A DNA stretch of 64,000 nt from Aeoliella sp052161615 (GTDB lineage Bacteria > Planctomycetota > Planctomycetia > Pirellulales > Lacipirellulaceae), in the NCBI RefSeq assembly GCF_052161615.1, contig NZ_CP197417.1, forward strand, positions 2,790,001 through 2,854,000, read 5' to 3'. Shown here piece after piece: positions 25,613 to 33,854 of this stretch. The number at the start of each line of letters is the position of its first letter. Position 1 is the stretch's first letter. Under the pieces are notes generated by a model. It did not search any database. It was not told the origin of the DNA and saw only the letters and a list, made by a program, of their open reading frames with translations. The translations under genes were made by a program, and so were the position numbers.

Positions 25613-25873
25613 TTAGCCAACCATTTCGCTCGTAGTAAGGTGCGTCGTCAAACCGGCGAAGCGTGGCGCGATACCGCGCGAAACGGGGTAGGTTTCGGCT
25701 TCGTCGTCTTCGAAATCGGTTGCCGATTCCTGAAGCTCGCCACGCAGAATGCGTACGTCACGAGGGGCCTCCAGGGCGATCGTCACACGATTTCCCGCTA
25801 CGCGGCGAATCTCCACAACGATGTCGTCGCCTAGATGAATACGTTGGCCAGCTTTCCTGCTGAGTACGAGCAT
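25613..25873 (-). CDS. csrA: CsrA carbon storage regulator, copy 2
   Basis: An 86-residue protein beginning MLVLSRKAGQRIHLGDDIVVEIRRV, with RVTIALEAPRDVRILRGEL, the CsrA core. The start is preceded by AAGGAG. The C-terminal 30 residues are acidic (DFEDDEAET) and unrelated to copy 1. The Gly-Arg-Gly RNA-binding signature and its Arg in RILRGE are present, so RNA binding is expected. A separate target set or regulation of the other copy is possible. Confidence 0.94.
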   Translation of the reverse strand: MLVLSRKAGQRIHLGDDIVVEIRRVAGNRVTIALEAPRDVRILRGELQESATDFEDDEAETYPVSRGIAPRFAGLTTHLTTSEMVG

Positions 25874-25953
25874 GTCGAATCTCCTTGTTTCCGTTCTGAC
25901 GCTTGCCGGTATGCGGGGCTCTGCGGTAGAGCTAAACTCGCGTTGAGTGATGA

Positions 25954-25965
25954 TGCATTAATGCA
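25954..25965. promoter_or_regulatory. Palindrome upstream of csrA copy 2
   Basis: TGCATTAATGCA is a perfect 12-bp palindrome about 80 nt upstream of the csrA start on the minus strand. It could bind a dimeric regulator; nothing else supports that. Confidence 0.3.
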
Positions 25966-26141
25966 ACCTCGGTGCCAAAAACAGAAAATCTGGCAACTTC
26001 GACTAAAGATCGCAAAACCGACTAGACATTCGGTTCGTATTGACCGCCATCCGTTATTGCTGGCACGAGAGTGCTTGCCACGAGCGGTCTCGTTTTGAGA
26101 ATCGCGTCCGCACTTGAGACGACCACGCACGCTAGCACCGT

Positions 26142-27137
26142 TCAGCGAGCCACGTCTATGGCGTCATTCGCGGCGCGAGTGCCAAGGGCTCGCAGCACGT
26201 CGAGGGAGAGTTCGTCGCTGAGATAGTGGACGCTGCCATCCCCCATTCCGAAGTTCGCACCGCCTGGGTGGGCACTGCCATAGGCGGTGAGTCGCTGCTC
26301 AGCGAGCTCCGCGTAGTCCGCCGCCGAGACATCGGAAGGAATCTCGTAGTTGATCGTTACGCTGGTAGCCAGCGTGATGTGGCCAATCATCTTGCGACTC
26401 CCTGATGGAGCCCACCAACCCCAAGTGGCCAGCGAATCGCCACCTCGTGTCGCTACTTGCGCTTCAAAGCTCGGGTCCGAGTGCGACCGTTCTCCGTACA
26501 GGAGCGTGTGGCTTAGGCCATCGGTCACTTGCGCGGAGCGGACCGGCTTCTGCCCCGGACGCGGTTCGGAGGCATCGCCGGTGGTATGGAACATTCCGTC
26601 AACGGTAGCTTTGTCGGCGAAGTGGCACCGCGTGCCGCCGTTGCCGCCATAGCTCGTCAGGGCCTGCCGCCAGCCATGCGGCTGGGCCGTCACGGGAATC
26701 GTCGGCACGGCATCGGATGGGCATAGAAGTGTGGGCACGATGACCGCAGTCCGCGCATCCAGGCCCCCCACCGTATTTTGAAGCGGATCTACCTCATTCC
26801 AGCCGTCGACCATCGTCTGGCCTTCGAGATAAGGCATCAAACGCACGAACAGCCCAACTCCACGCCGCGAAACGGGTGCATCGAAGTAACGTTGTTCGAC
26901 ACCTGCGGGGAAGTGCCCCGTTGTAGCGACGTACGACTGCGCGGCGAGGCCGAGTTGGTGTAGATGGTTGGCACAGCTGGAACGACGCGCCGACTCGCGT
27001 GCCGCCTGCACCGCCGGAAATAGCAGCCCGACTAGCACGCCAATGATCGCCACTACGACCAGCAGTTCTACCAACGTGAAACCGCCCGGCACGAACCTGC
27101 GTGGCAAAATCGATGGGCGTGGTGACGTGGTCGACAT
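26142..27137 (-). CDS. DUF1559 pilin-like secreted protein
   Basis: About 331 residues from Met at 27137-27135 (the longer frame starts in unrelated sequence). It has the N-methylation motif GFTLVELLVVVAIIGVLVGL and FPAVQAARESARR, then LLCPSDA, LSHTLLYGE and a C-terminal HPGGANFGMGDGSVHYL block, the DUF1559 signature. It is paralogous to the protein at 4393-5487 and divergent from the membrane protein that follows. Function unknown; pseudopilin-like. Confidence 0.92.
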   Translation of the reverse strand: MSTTSPRPSILPRRFVPGGFTLVELLVVVAIIGVLVGLLFPAVQAARESARRSSCANHLHQLGLAAQSYVATTGHFPAGVEQRYFDAPVSRRGVGLFVRLMPYLEGQTMVDGWNEVDPLQNTVGGLDARTAVIVPTLLCPSDAVPTIPVTAQPHGWRQALTSYGGNGGTRCHFADKATVDGMFHTTGDASEPRPGQKPVRSAQVTDGLSHTLLYGERSHSDPSFEAQVATRGGDSLATWGWWAPSGSRKMIGHITLATSVTINYEIPSDVSAADYAELAEQRLTAYGSAHPGGANFGMGDGSVHYLSDELSLDVLRALGTRAANDAIDVAR

Positions 27138-27274
27138 GCGCGAAAAAACCCGGCACTTGAAGCAACCTCCGCGTCCGAATACCCGCACGCTGGTTCTTGC
27201 ACAACGGCCGTAAGTATCCCCACAATGTAGGCTGCCTGTCAAACGTCACGCATCCCGCGCGGAGTCCACCCCCT

Positions 27275-27946
27275 TTGTTCGCCAAGGCCACGAATCTCGA
27301 ACAAGCCAGCCGCCTCGGTCGAATCGTCGGCACGCGCGACTCAATCAACACTCGCGAGCTGGCGATCCTCTTCGCATGCGGCGTGCTCGCGGCGATGGCC
27401 GTGGCGCTGGTGACGGTGCCGCTACGAATACCGGGACACGCCATCCTTCGCGCCGCGCTACCGATGGTCGCCGGACTGGCGCTAGTGCCTCGTCGTTCGG
27501 CTGGCGGAGTGATGAGCCTTGGTGCCCTCGCCGCAGTCGGTGTCTTTTACTTTGGTTCAATTGGCAACCTGCAAGCCGCCGCCGTCACGGGTATGCTGGC
27601 GCTCGGCCCTGCGATCGACGTCGCGCTTCGCGGCGAACCCACCGGCTGGCGGTTGTACCTCCGACTCGCGCTCGCAGGCATGGCGGCGAATCTGCTTGCC
27701 TGGGGTGTCCGCATGACGGCCGCCCTGCTGCTTGCTGGGGCTGGTTCCGGCCGTGGGATGGGTGGTGGCGGAGGAATGGGTATGGGAGGCGGTGGTGGCG
27801 GAGGTGTGGCCCACAACTTTTTCGACTTCTGGCCCATGGCGCTCGTGACCTTTGCCCTGTGTGGTGCCATCGCTGGACTTGCAAGCGCCGCGGTCTGGTT
27901 CAAGTCTCGATCGGCGCCAAACCCAAGATTGGAAGCGGGTCGATGA
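27275..27946 (+). CDS. Multi-pass membrane protein of unknown function
   Basis: About 223 residues from a TTG at 27275 (GGAG about 10 nt upstream); the frame is open further up and the start is uncertain. Five to six hydrophobic helices are visible, e.g. ELAILFACGVLAAMAVALVTV, ALPMVAGLALV, AAVGVFYFGS, and a final PMALVTFALCGAIAGLASAAVW, with a Gly/Met loop (GGGGGMGMGGGGGGG) before the last. The topology and Gly-rich motif could fit a small transporter S-component, but no family is certain. It overlaps the next gene by ATGA, so translation is coupled. Confidence 0.7.
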   Translation: MFAKATNLEQASRLGRIVGTRDSINTRELAILFACGVLAAMAVALVTVPLRIPGHAILRAALPMVAGLALVPRRSAGGVMSLGALAAVGVFYFGSIGNLQAAAVTGMLALGPAIDVALRGEPTGWRLYLRLALAGMAANLLAWGVRMTAALLLAGAGSGRGMGGGGGMGMGGGGGGGVAHNFFDFWPMALVTFALCGAIAGLASAAVWFKSRSAPNPRLEAGR

Positions 27947-28671
27947 TTGCAGTCGGCATCGACGATACCGACATGCTCGACACGCCGGGCACCAACCAGC
28001 TCGCGCGGCACCTCGCAGTTGTCCTTGCCTCCGACGTTCTAGCTCGGCGTGTCCTGCGACATCAGTTGCTCCAGGATCCCCGCGTGCCGTGTACCCGCAA
28101 GAACGGATGCGCTTCGATCTTGTTCGAACCGCTTCGCCCGCTTACTTGCGTAGAGCTCGCCGACCAGATCACTGCAATCATGCTCGACTGGATCCCGGAG
28201 GGTAGCGACCCCGGTCTCTGCGTCATCGAAACCGCCAACATTCCGCAGTCTGTGGTCGAATGGGGCCTCCGGGCCCAGCGCGAACTTCTCACTCAATCCG
28301 CCGCACGCGACTTGGCGGCTGAGCACAACATTCTGCTTCGAGGTCTCGCCGGGACCGAAGATGGCGTGATCGGTGCGCTCGCCGCCGTCGGATTGATGAC
28401 CACACAGAACGACGGCCGCATCGTGCACCTCGAAGGCGAGCCCGGCACCACGCTCCCCGGTGACCTGCTTGACGCGTGCGGCGAGCTCACCATCGATGAA
28501 ATCCATTCGCGGGGCATCGGCGAAGTCCGCAATGTCCTTTCCGATCAACCCATCAAGCACGGCACCGTGTGGGTGGAGAAAAAACTCCGCCCCAACTTCC
28601 GCAGCGGCCGCGTTGTGCTCTACGCCACGCATCTCGAGGGCGACCGCTTTCAGGCAACCAAGGTTACCTAG
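27943..28671 (+). CDS. TiaS-like (COG1571/DUF1743) N-terminal domain protein
   Basis: A 242-residue protein starting at the ATG in the ATGA overlap with the membrane protein. MIAVGIDDTDMLDTPGTNQLARHL matches the DDTD catalytic-site start of archaeal TiaS, the enzyme that makes agmatidine at the wobble C34 of tRNA(Ile). Further matches are a GSDPGLCVIE-like turn and the HNILLRGLAGTEDGVIGALAAVGL block. Full archaeal TiaS is about 420 residues with OB-fold and zinc ribbon; this protein stops before them. A role in RNA modification is inferred weakly. Bacteria usually use TilS for this step. Confidence 0.7.
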   Translation: MIAVGIDDTDMLDTPGTNQLARHLAVVLASDVLARRVLRHQLLQDPRVPCTRKNGCASILFEPLRPLTCVELADQITAIMLDWIPEGSDPGLCVIETANIPQSVVEWGLRAQRELLTQSAARDLAAEHNILLRGLAGTEDGVIGALAAVGLMTTQNDGRIVHLEGEPGTTLPGDLLDACGELTIDEIHSRGIGEVRNVLSDQPIKHGTVWVEKKLRPNFRSGRVVLYATHLEGDRFQATKVT

Positions 28672-28745
28672 TTTGCGCATGCTAGTGGCAGCGGCTTGAC
28701 CTTGTGTTTCCTTCGGCCTGTTCGTAACCTTGCACGTTCCACGCT

Positions 28746-29501
28746 GTGCACCTTCCGCCGACCGACGAGTGTCCCCTGAAGATCAAGTCTCCTGCCGTTA
28801 ACTGGTTCATTGCAATCACGTTCACGTCCGTGATTTGGTTGCTGTTTCGCACCTTGCGCATTCGGCTCGACACGGACGGGCACGACACAAGTCCCTACGA
28901 TCCCAATTGCCGCCAGCGGTACCTGTTTTCGCTCTGGCACGACTCGATGGTTCTACCGGTCTTCGCCGGGTGGCAGCCCTTCAGCACGGGGCTGACAAGC
29001 AGCCACTACGATGGTTCGTTCGTCGCCGCAGTGCTCACGCTTCGCAACGTGCCGACCGTGCGGGGTTCGACCAACAAGATTCGCACGGGCACTCTACGCG
29101 AGCTGTTTCGGACGCTCGAAACCCGGCACTTGGTGATTACGCCGGACGGTCCGCGTGGGCCTAATCGCAAAGTGAGCCCCGGAATTGTCTACCTAGCGTC
29201 GCGAAGTGGCCGATCCATCGTGACTACAGGTTTTGCCTGCTCGCGGTGCTGGAAGTGGAAGGGAAGCTGGTCGTGCCTCGTGATTCCCAAGCCATTTTCC
29301 AAGCTGGTGATCGTCGGTGGCGCGCCAATTTCGGTCCCTCCCGACCTCAATTCTGAGGAATTGTCCAAGTACGTCGATCTGGTACAGGCATCGATGGACG
29401 CGCTCGACCTGAAAGCGCAGGCCCAACTGACCGGAACGGCCAACTTTACCCCGTTTACCTCACCGAAATCGGTGGAGTATCGCGATTCGCGTGCGGCCTA
29501 A
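28746..29501 (+). CDS. DUF374 lysophospholipid acyltransferase-like protein
   Basis: A 251-residue protein starting at GTG 28746 with no upstream Met in frame. It has an N-terminal hydrophobic helix (WFIAITFTSVIWLLF). The DUF374 signature is clear: TSSHYDGSFVAAVL, RGSTNKIRTGTLREL, and VITPDGPRGPNRKVSPGIVYLA. The family are membrane-associated acyltransferases with a Ser/Asp-type variant of the HX4D motif, here HYDGSF. Likely inner membrane, lipid or Lipid A biosynthesis; substrate unknown. Confidence 0.87.
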   Translation: MHLPPTDECPLKIKSPAVNWFIAITFTSVIWLLFRTLRIRLDTDGHDTSPYDPNCRQRYLFSLWHDSMVLPVFAGWQPFSTGLTSSHYDGSFVAAVLTLRNVPTVRGSTNKIRTGTLRELFRTLETRHLVITPDGPRGPNRKVSPGIVYLASRSGRSIVTTGFACSRCWKWKGSWSCLVIPKPFSKLVIVGGAPISVPPDLNSEELSKYVDLVQASMDALDLKAQAQLTGTANFTPFTSPKSVEYRDSRAA

Positions 29502-29719
29502 ATGGGCCTTGTAAAATCTCAGGCTAGACTATCGCCGCGACTGGCGCACCCGTATACTAGCTAGCGGTTGGTCAGACGAACGTAACTCCGCTTCTAGCGC
29601 TACAGTGCTCCAAGCCCAAAGCTCTTTCGCCCGTCCACCTTGTCCGTTCGGTTCGTCGACGGTTGTGTTTGGGGCGTGGCATTCGCATGCCCCGTGTTCT
29701 GTGGAGTGGAGTATTTCAC

Positions 29720-30145
29720 GTGGGTAAGAAACTGTATTGCGGCAACCTCAGCTACGAAGTGTCGACTGCCGATCTCGAACAACTGTTCGGTCAGTTCGGT
29801 GAGGTTCGCGACGCCCAAGTCGTTACCGATCGCGACACCGGTCGCAGCAAGGGCTTTGGCTTTGTCGAAATGGGCACCGATGCGGAAGCCCAAGCGGCTA
29901 TCGATGGTCTCAACGAGGCCATGCACAACGGTCGCCCCCTGACCGTCAACGAAGCTAAGCCACGCGAAAGTCGTGGCGGTGGCGGCGGCTACGGCGGCGG
30001 TGGTGGTGGCGGCGGTCGCGGCTACGGCGGTGGCCGAAGCGGTGGCGGTGGCTACGGCGGTGGTGGCGGCGGCGGCGGTGGTCGCGGCGGCCGCGGTGGC
30101 GGTGGCGGTGGTTACGGCGGCGGTGGTGGCGGCGGTCGCTACTAA
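29720..30145 (+). CDS. Glycine-rich RRM RNA-binding protein
   Basis: About 141 residues from GTG 29720 (an SD-like GGAGTGGAG lies before it). One RRM, residues about 1-80: RNP2 KLYCGNLS and RNP1 KGFGFVEM. The C-terminal 60 residues are almost entirely Gly/Tyr/Arg repeats (GGGGYGGGGG type), which in cyanobacterial and plant cold-induced RRM proteins give RNA binding and phase properties. It would bind RNA in the cytoplasm. A possible -10, TATACT at 29553-29558, would give a leader of about 160 nt. Confidence 0.92.
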   Translation: MGKKLYCGNLSYEVSTADLEQLFGQFGEVRDAQVVTDRDTGRSKGFGFVEMGTDAEAQAAIDGLNEAMHNGRPLTVNEAKPRESRGGGGGYGGGGGGGGRGYGGGRSGGGGYGGGGGGGGGRGGRGGGGGGYGGGGGGGRY

Positions 30146-30189
30146 GCCCTGGACCCCAAACGTCCGTTACATCATGTTGGCACAGCGAA

Positions 30190-30220
30190 CTAGCCGCGAG
30201 CATCCTTTGCTCGCGGCTAG
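30190..30220 (+). terminator. 13-bp stem-loop after RRM gene
   Basis: CTAGCCGCGAGCA (30190-30202) and TGCTCGCGGCTAG (30208-30220) pair perfectly with a 5-nt loop TCCTT, 45 nt after the RRM stop. It is a strong terminator or RNA-stabilising hairpin, without a long U-run. Confidence 0.7.
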
Positions 30221-30274
30221 TGGCGCGCCTTCACAATCGCTCTGGCTTCCCTTTCGTTCAATAAGGAGCGAACG

Positions 30275-30490
30275 ATGCTCTCGACCACTGAGCAACAGGT
30301 CCTCAAGGCCTTCCGCACGTACCTCATGACCCCCAATAAGATGCTTTGCTTCTGCGGGCCCGACCTCGACCAAAAGTCCGAGGCCCTCGAAAGCCTCACG
30401 CAAAAGGACTTTCTCAATCGCGAGTCCTTCCGCGGGGCCTATTCTCTGACCATGGCTGGCTACGACGAAATGCGTAAACAGCCCAGCTAA
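30275..30490 (+). CDS. Small hypothetical protein (71 aa)
   Basis: A 71-residue protein with a strong SD, AAGGAG, 8 nt before its ATG. It has no transmembrane helix and no recognisable domain: STTEQQVLKAFRTYL opens a helix, two Cys stand in MLCFCGPD, and the C-terminal SLTMAGYDEMRK is helical. The strength of the ribosome binding site and good codon use support a real gene. It follows the hairpin after the RRM gene. Confidence 0.7.
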   Translation: MLSTTEQQVLKAFRTYLMTPNKMLCFCGPDLDQKSEALESLTQKDFLNRESFRGAYSLTMAGYDEMRKQPS

Positions 30491-30534
30491 TCGCGGGTCA
30501 TGAGCAAAATTGGCATCTTTCCGCTAAGATGCCC

Positions 30535-30562
30535 TTGCCAGCCGGCTTTCTTGGGCTATACT
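30535..30562 (+). promoter_or_regulatory. Candidate promoter and long leader of the DEAD-box gene
   Basis: TTGCCA (30535-30540), 16-nt spacer, TATACT (30557-30562). The helicase starts at 30944, so its leader would be about 375 nt. Helicase and cold-shock mRNAs often carry such long structured leaders. The 453-nt gap 30491-30943 contains no gene I can support; an 81-residue frame within the leader (30705-30950) shows no family. Confidence 0.5.
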
Positions 30563-30943
30563 TCTGCTCATTAACCTAAGGTGTGAGACTTACCGCGACC
30601 CTCAAACGGGGGCCGGTTTGATCGCTCAAGCTCGATGTTTCCCTCCTGGCTGTGCCGTTTGTTTTGGCACTTAGCCGGTTGCCTCTCGACCGCGACTGAT
30701 TTTCTTGCCCCTTAAGGCCTTGGCCCTCGTACCGTGTACGTCGGCTCCTGCCAGCTTCCATGCGAAGTTCGGCTCTCCCTCCCCTGGGTTTCGCGCCCGG
30801 TGGAGTGACAAGGCCATCACCACGGCAATGCCCTCGGTCCGAGCTAATTCGCACGTCGAAGGCACCACTACGGCTACCATTGCGTCGCCGGGCTTTACAT
30901 GGCCCTCGCGCGTTGCGGAGACCGTCTACGAAAGAATTGTTGG

Positions 30944-32752
30944 ATGTTGAATTTTAGTGAACTCGGCCTCGCCGAACCCCTGCTCCGCGCCATTAACCAC
31001 CTCGGTTACACCGACGCGACCCCCATTCAAGCCGAAGCCATCCCCGCGATCCTCGCTGGTCGCGATCTGGTGGGCTGCGCGCAAACCGGCACCGGTAAGA
31101 CCGCGGCCTTCACGCTTCCCATGCTCCAGCGGCTATGGCAGACCTTGCCACCGAAGCCCGAGCAACAACCCGCTCGCTCGCAGCGCCCTGGCCGCCGTGG
31201 TCCCCCCACGCGTCCCTGCATGCTTCGCGCCCTGGTGCTCTCGCCGACTCGCGAACTCGCTTCGCAGATCTTCGAAAGCCTCAAGAAGTACGGCCGTCAC
31301 ACGCCGCTGCGTCACGGAACGATCTTCGGTGGCGTGTCGCAGGTGCCGCAGGTCAAAACGCTGCGGGCCGGTATCGACTGCCTCGTGGCAACGCCAGGCC
31401 GATTGCTCGACCTGATGAACCAAGGTCACATCGACCTGTCGAACATCGAAATCCTGGTACTCGACGAAGCCGATCAGATGATGGACATGGGCTTCATGCC
31501 CGACATCAAGCGGATCATCTCCGCGGTCCCGGAAGAGCGTCAGACACTGCTGTTCTCGGCCACCATGCCCCCGGCGATTCGCCAACTCGCCGACGGCTGG
31601 CTTAAGAGCCCCGTGAACGTGCAGATTGGTTCCATCGAAACCCCCGTCGAGCGCATCTCACAGAGCGTTCACCTAGTCGAGAAAAAGCAGAAGCCCGACT
31701 TCCTCGCGTGGTACCTCAACGAGACTCCTCGCGCCCGGACCATGGTCTTCAGCCGCACCAAGCACGGTGCCGACAAGATCGTCCAGCGTCTGGAGCGTGC
31801 CGGCCTGCGTGCCGTTGCAATTCATGGCAACAAGAGCCAGGGTGCACGGACTCGTTCGCTCGAGCAGTTCAAGGGCAAGAACCCGCCCGTGCTCGTGGCA
31901 ACCGACATCGCTGCCCGCGGCCTGGACATTCCGGCGGTGTCGCACATCGTCAACTACGACCTACCGGAAACACCTGAGACCTACGTCCACCGCATCGGCC
32001 GCACAGCGCGTGCCGGAGCCTCGGGCGTGGCCATCTCGTTCTGTGCGGGTGACGAGCGCAATTTGCTTTCGCAAATCGAGCGGCACGTGAAGTTTCGCCT
32101 GCCGCTGGAAGATGCCGTGGATGGTTTCGATCGCCCCGCCGAACCAATGCGTCGCGACGATGCCCCCGGACGTGGACCGAAGAACGGCCGTGGTCGCCGC
32201 CCCGGTCCCAAGCCCACAGGGTCCAAGCCCGCCGGTGCTCGGTACAACGGCAAGAGCGAAGGTGGTCCGAAGCCTGGAGCGTCCAACCAGGGCCCGGCCA
32301 AGTACAACTCGCCCAAGCCGGGAGCCCCCAAGCGTGCCAGTAAGCCAGCTTTCGGCCACGGCATTGTGACCGGCCAAGCTAACGGCAACGGCCAAGAGGG
32401 TGCGAGCAATCGCGACGCTCAAGGCGAAGGAACCAGCGAAGCACCGCGTAAGCCCGGCCCGAAGAAGTTCGGCCCCAAGCGTGGCGAGTTCGCCAAATTC
32501 GGTCCCAACGGCAAGAAGGCTCACGGCAGCTATCGCGCGACGACGTACGCCGCCGGCATCACCGATGCCCCACGCCTCGAAGGCACGGGCGAAGGCGCCG
32601 CAACCGCTGCCCGCCCCGCCAAGCCCCGCCGACCCAAGGGTGCCGGTGGCTTCAAGGCGAAGTCGGGTGGCCCCAAGCCGGGTGGCGGCAAACGCTTCGG
32701 CGGACCCAAGCCCGGTGGCCAGGGACGCAAGCCGAGCGGCCCCAAGGCCTAG
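30944..32752 (+). CDS. DEAD-box ATP-dependent RNA helicase
   Basis: About 602 residues from ATG 30944. All helicase motifs are visible in order: Q motif and F region (ELGLAEPLLRAINHLGYTDATPIQ), motif I AQTGTGKT, Ia PTRELASQ, II VLDEADQM, III SAT, IV-VI FSRTKHGADK, ATDIAARGLDIPAV and HRIGRTARAG. After residue about 400 comes a long low-complexity tail rich in Gly, Lys, Pro and Arg (GPKPG-type repeats), as in many planctomycete helicases. It unwinds structured RNA; the tail gives RNA affinity. Confidence 0.95.
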   Translation: MLNFSELGLAEPLLRAINHLGYTDATPIQAEAIPAILAGRDLVGCAQTGTGKTAAFTLPMLQRLWQTLPPKPEQQPARSQRPGRRGPPTRPCMLRALVLSPTRELASQIFESLKKYGRHTPLRHGTIFGGVSQVPQVKTLRAGIDCLVATPGRLLDLMNQGHIDLSNIEILVLDEADQMMDMGFMPDIKRIISAVPEERQTLLFSATMPPAIRQLADGWLKSPVNVQIGSIETPVERISQSVHLVEKKQKPDFLAWYLNETPRARTMVFSRTKHGADKIVQRLERAGLRAVAIHGNKSQGARTRSLEQFKGKNPPVLVATDIAARGLDIPAVSHIVNYDLPETPETYVHRIGRTARAGASGVAISFCAGDERNLLSQIERHVKFRLPLEDAVDGFDRPAEPMRRDDAPGRGPKNGRGRRPGPKPTGSKPAGARYNGKSEGGPKPGASNQGPAKYNSPKPGAPKRASKPAFGHGIVTGQANGNGQEGASNRDAQGEGTSEAPRKPGPKKFGPKRGEFAKFGPNGKKAHGSYRATTYAAGITDAPRLEGTGEGAATAARPAKPRRPKGAGGFKAKSGGPKPGGGKRFGGPKPGGQGRKPSGPKA

Positions 32753-32760
32753 TTAAACTC

Positions 32761-32798
32761 AGCAGCGCATCACCGGCGACACCGCCGGTGATGCTGCT
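32761..32798. terminator. Bidirectional terminator between convergent genes
   Basis: A stem of CATCACCGGCG (32768-32778) with CGCCGGTGATG (32783-32793), extended by AGCAG/CTGCT outside a 2-nt bulge, loop of 4 nt. It stands between the stops of the DEAD-box helicase (+) and ku copy 1 (-), so it can serve both. Confidence 0.75.
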
Positions 32799-32804
32799 TC
32801 TGTA

Positions 32805-33830
32805 TTAATCCGAACTCGACGCCACGGCGCGCAGCAGTTCTTTCTTGCTCATCGAACTACGACCGGCAATGTCGAGCGTCTGCGCGCGTTCGTAGAGCTC
32901 GTCTTTCGACAAGTCAGCCAGCGTGTCGTTGGTGCCGGCCTTCCCGTTGCCATCCGAAGAACTTTGCTTCTTCGCCGAAGCGAGGCTCTGACGAATGGTC
33001 TCGAGCAAGTCGACGCTTTCGCTCGTCTCGGCCGTATCTTCCTCTGCCTCTGCGGAGTCATCGACGGTGATGACGTTGTCGTGGTTGCGCCGTTTGCGCT
33101 TTGCGAGTTGCTCCACGAGTTTCGCGTATTCATCGCTGAGATCAATCGACGCCAAGTCCTTCACGGCGTGCGTTTTAATGATCTTCGTGAATTTCGCTTT
33201 CGCCTTGGCGTCTCCCTTTTTCACCTTCGGAAGGCCAATGTCCTCGGGCATGCGGATCTCGTCGCCGAAGCGAAGCGTGACGGCACGCAGAATTCCACCC
33301 TGCGACAAGATTGCCACCAAATACTCCTTACCACGCATCACAAACGTCGCGATGCCGGCGAGGTTGGTTTGCTCCATCGCTTGCGCGAGTAGCCGGTACG
33401 CTTTGTTCGAATCGCCGGCGGGCGTCAGGTAGTAGGTACGCTCGAACAACCGCGGCGGAATCTGCTCGATGCCGACGAATTGCTGCAGATCAATCTCCCG
33501 GCTCTTTTCGGGCGACGCCGCATCGAGCTCTTCGTCGCTCACCACCACGTAGTCGCCACTATCTAGCTTGTAGCCGCGTAGCAGTTCGTCCATCGGCACA
33601 TCGATATCATCCTCTGGGCAGTGGAACCGCCGGGCCAGCGGGGTGCCATCGGGGGCCAGCATCCGCAGCGCTACCCGCGATGTACGCGTTCCGGGGAACA
33701 ACTCAACCGGCACGTTTACGAGGCCGAACGTCAGCGTCCCCGACCAAAAAGGTCGATGTAACTGCGGACGCGACTTCTTCGCCTCTTTGGCTGGCTGTTT
33801 CGCTTTCGTTTTTGATTTTGTCTTGCTCAT
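32805..33830 (-). CDS. ku: Ku protein, copy 1 (NHEJ)
   Basis: A 341-residue bacterial Ku homologue. Core motifs: SGTLTFGLVNVPVELFP at the N terminus, a central block RTYYLTPAGDSNKAYRLLAQAMEQT, IATFVMRGKEYLVAI, and VKDLASIDLSDEYAKLVEQL. Compared with the typical about 270-residue Ku, the C terminus is extended to about 80 residues with an acidic run and a SAP/Rho-like helix (LSKDELYERAQTLDIAGRSSM). Ku dimers bind broken DNA ends and recruit LigD. It is first of a set: Ku2, a cysteine-rich protein, and divergent LigD follow. Confidence 0.95.
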   Translation of the reverse strand: MSKTKSKTKAKQPAKEAKKSRPQLHRPFWSGTLTFGLVNVPVELFPGTRTSRVALRMLAPDGTPLARRFHCPEDDIDVPMDELLRGYKLDSGDYVVVSDEELDAASPEKSREIDLQQFVGIEQIPPRLFERTYYLTPAGDSNKAYRLLAQAMEQTNLAGIATFVMRGKEYLVAILSQGGILRAVTLRFGDEIRMPEDIGLPKVKKGDAKAKAKFTKIIKTHAVKDLASIDLSDEYAKLVEQLAKRKRRNHDNVITVDDSAEAEEDTAETSESVDLLETIRQSLASAKKQSSSDGNGKAGTNDTLADLSKDELYERAQTLDIAGRSSMSKKELLRAVASSSD

Positions 33831-33854
33831 CGTGCCGTGATCATCGTGCCAGGC

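Noticed and set aside
29993..30145. GGC/GGT-rich stretch as a non-coding repeat
   Set aside because: It is the in-frame glycine-rich tail of the RRM protein, ending in a proper stop.
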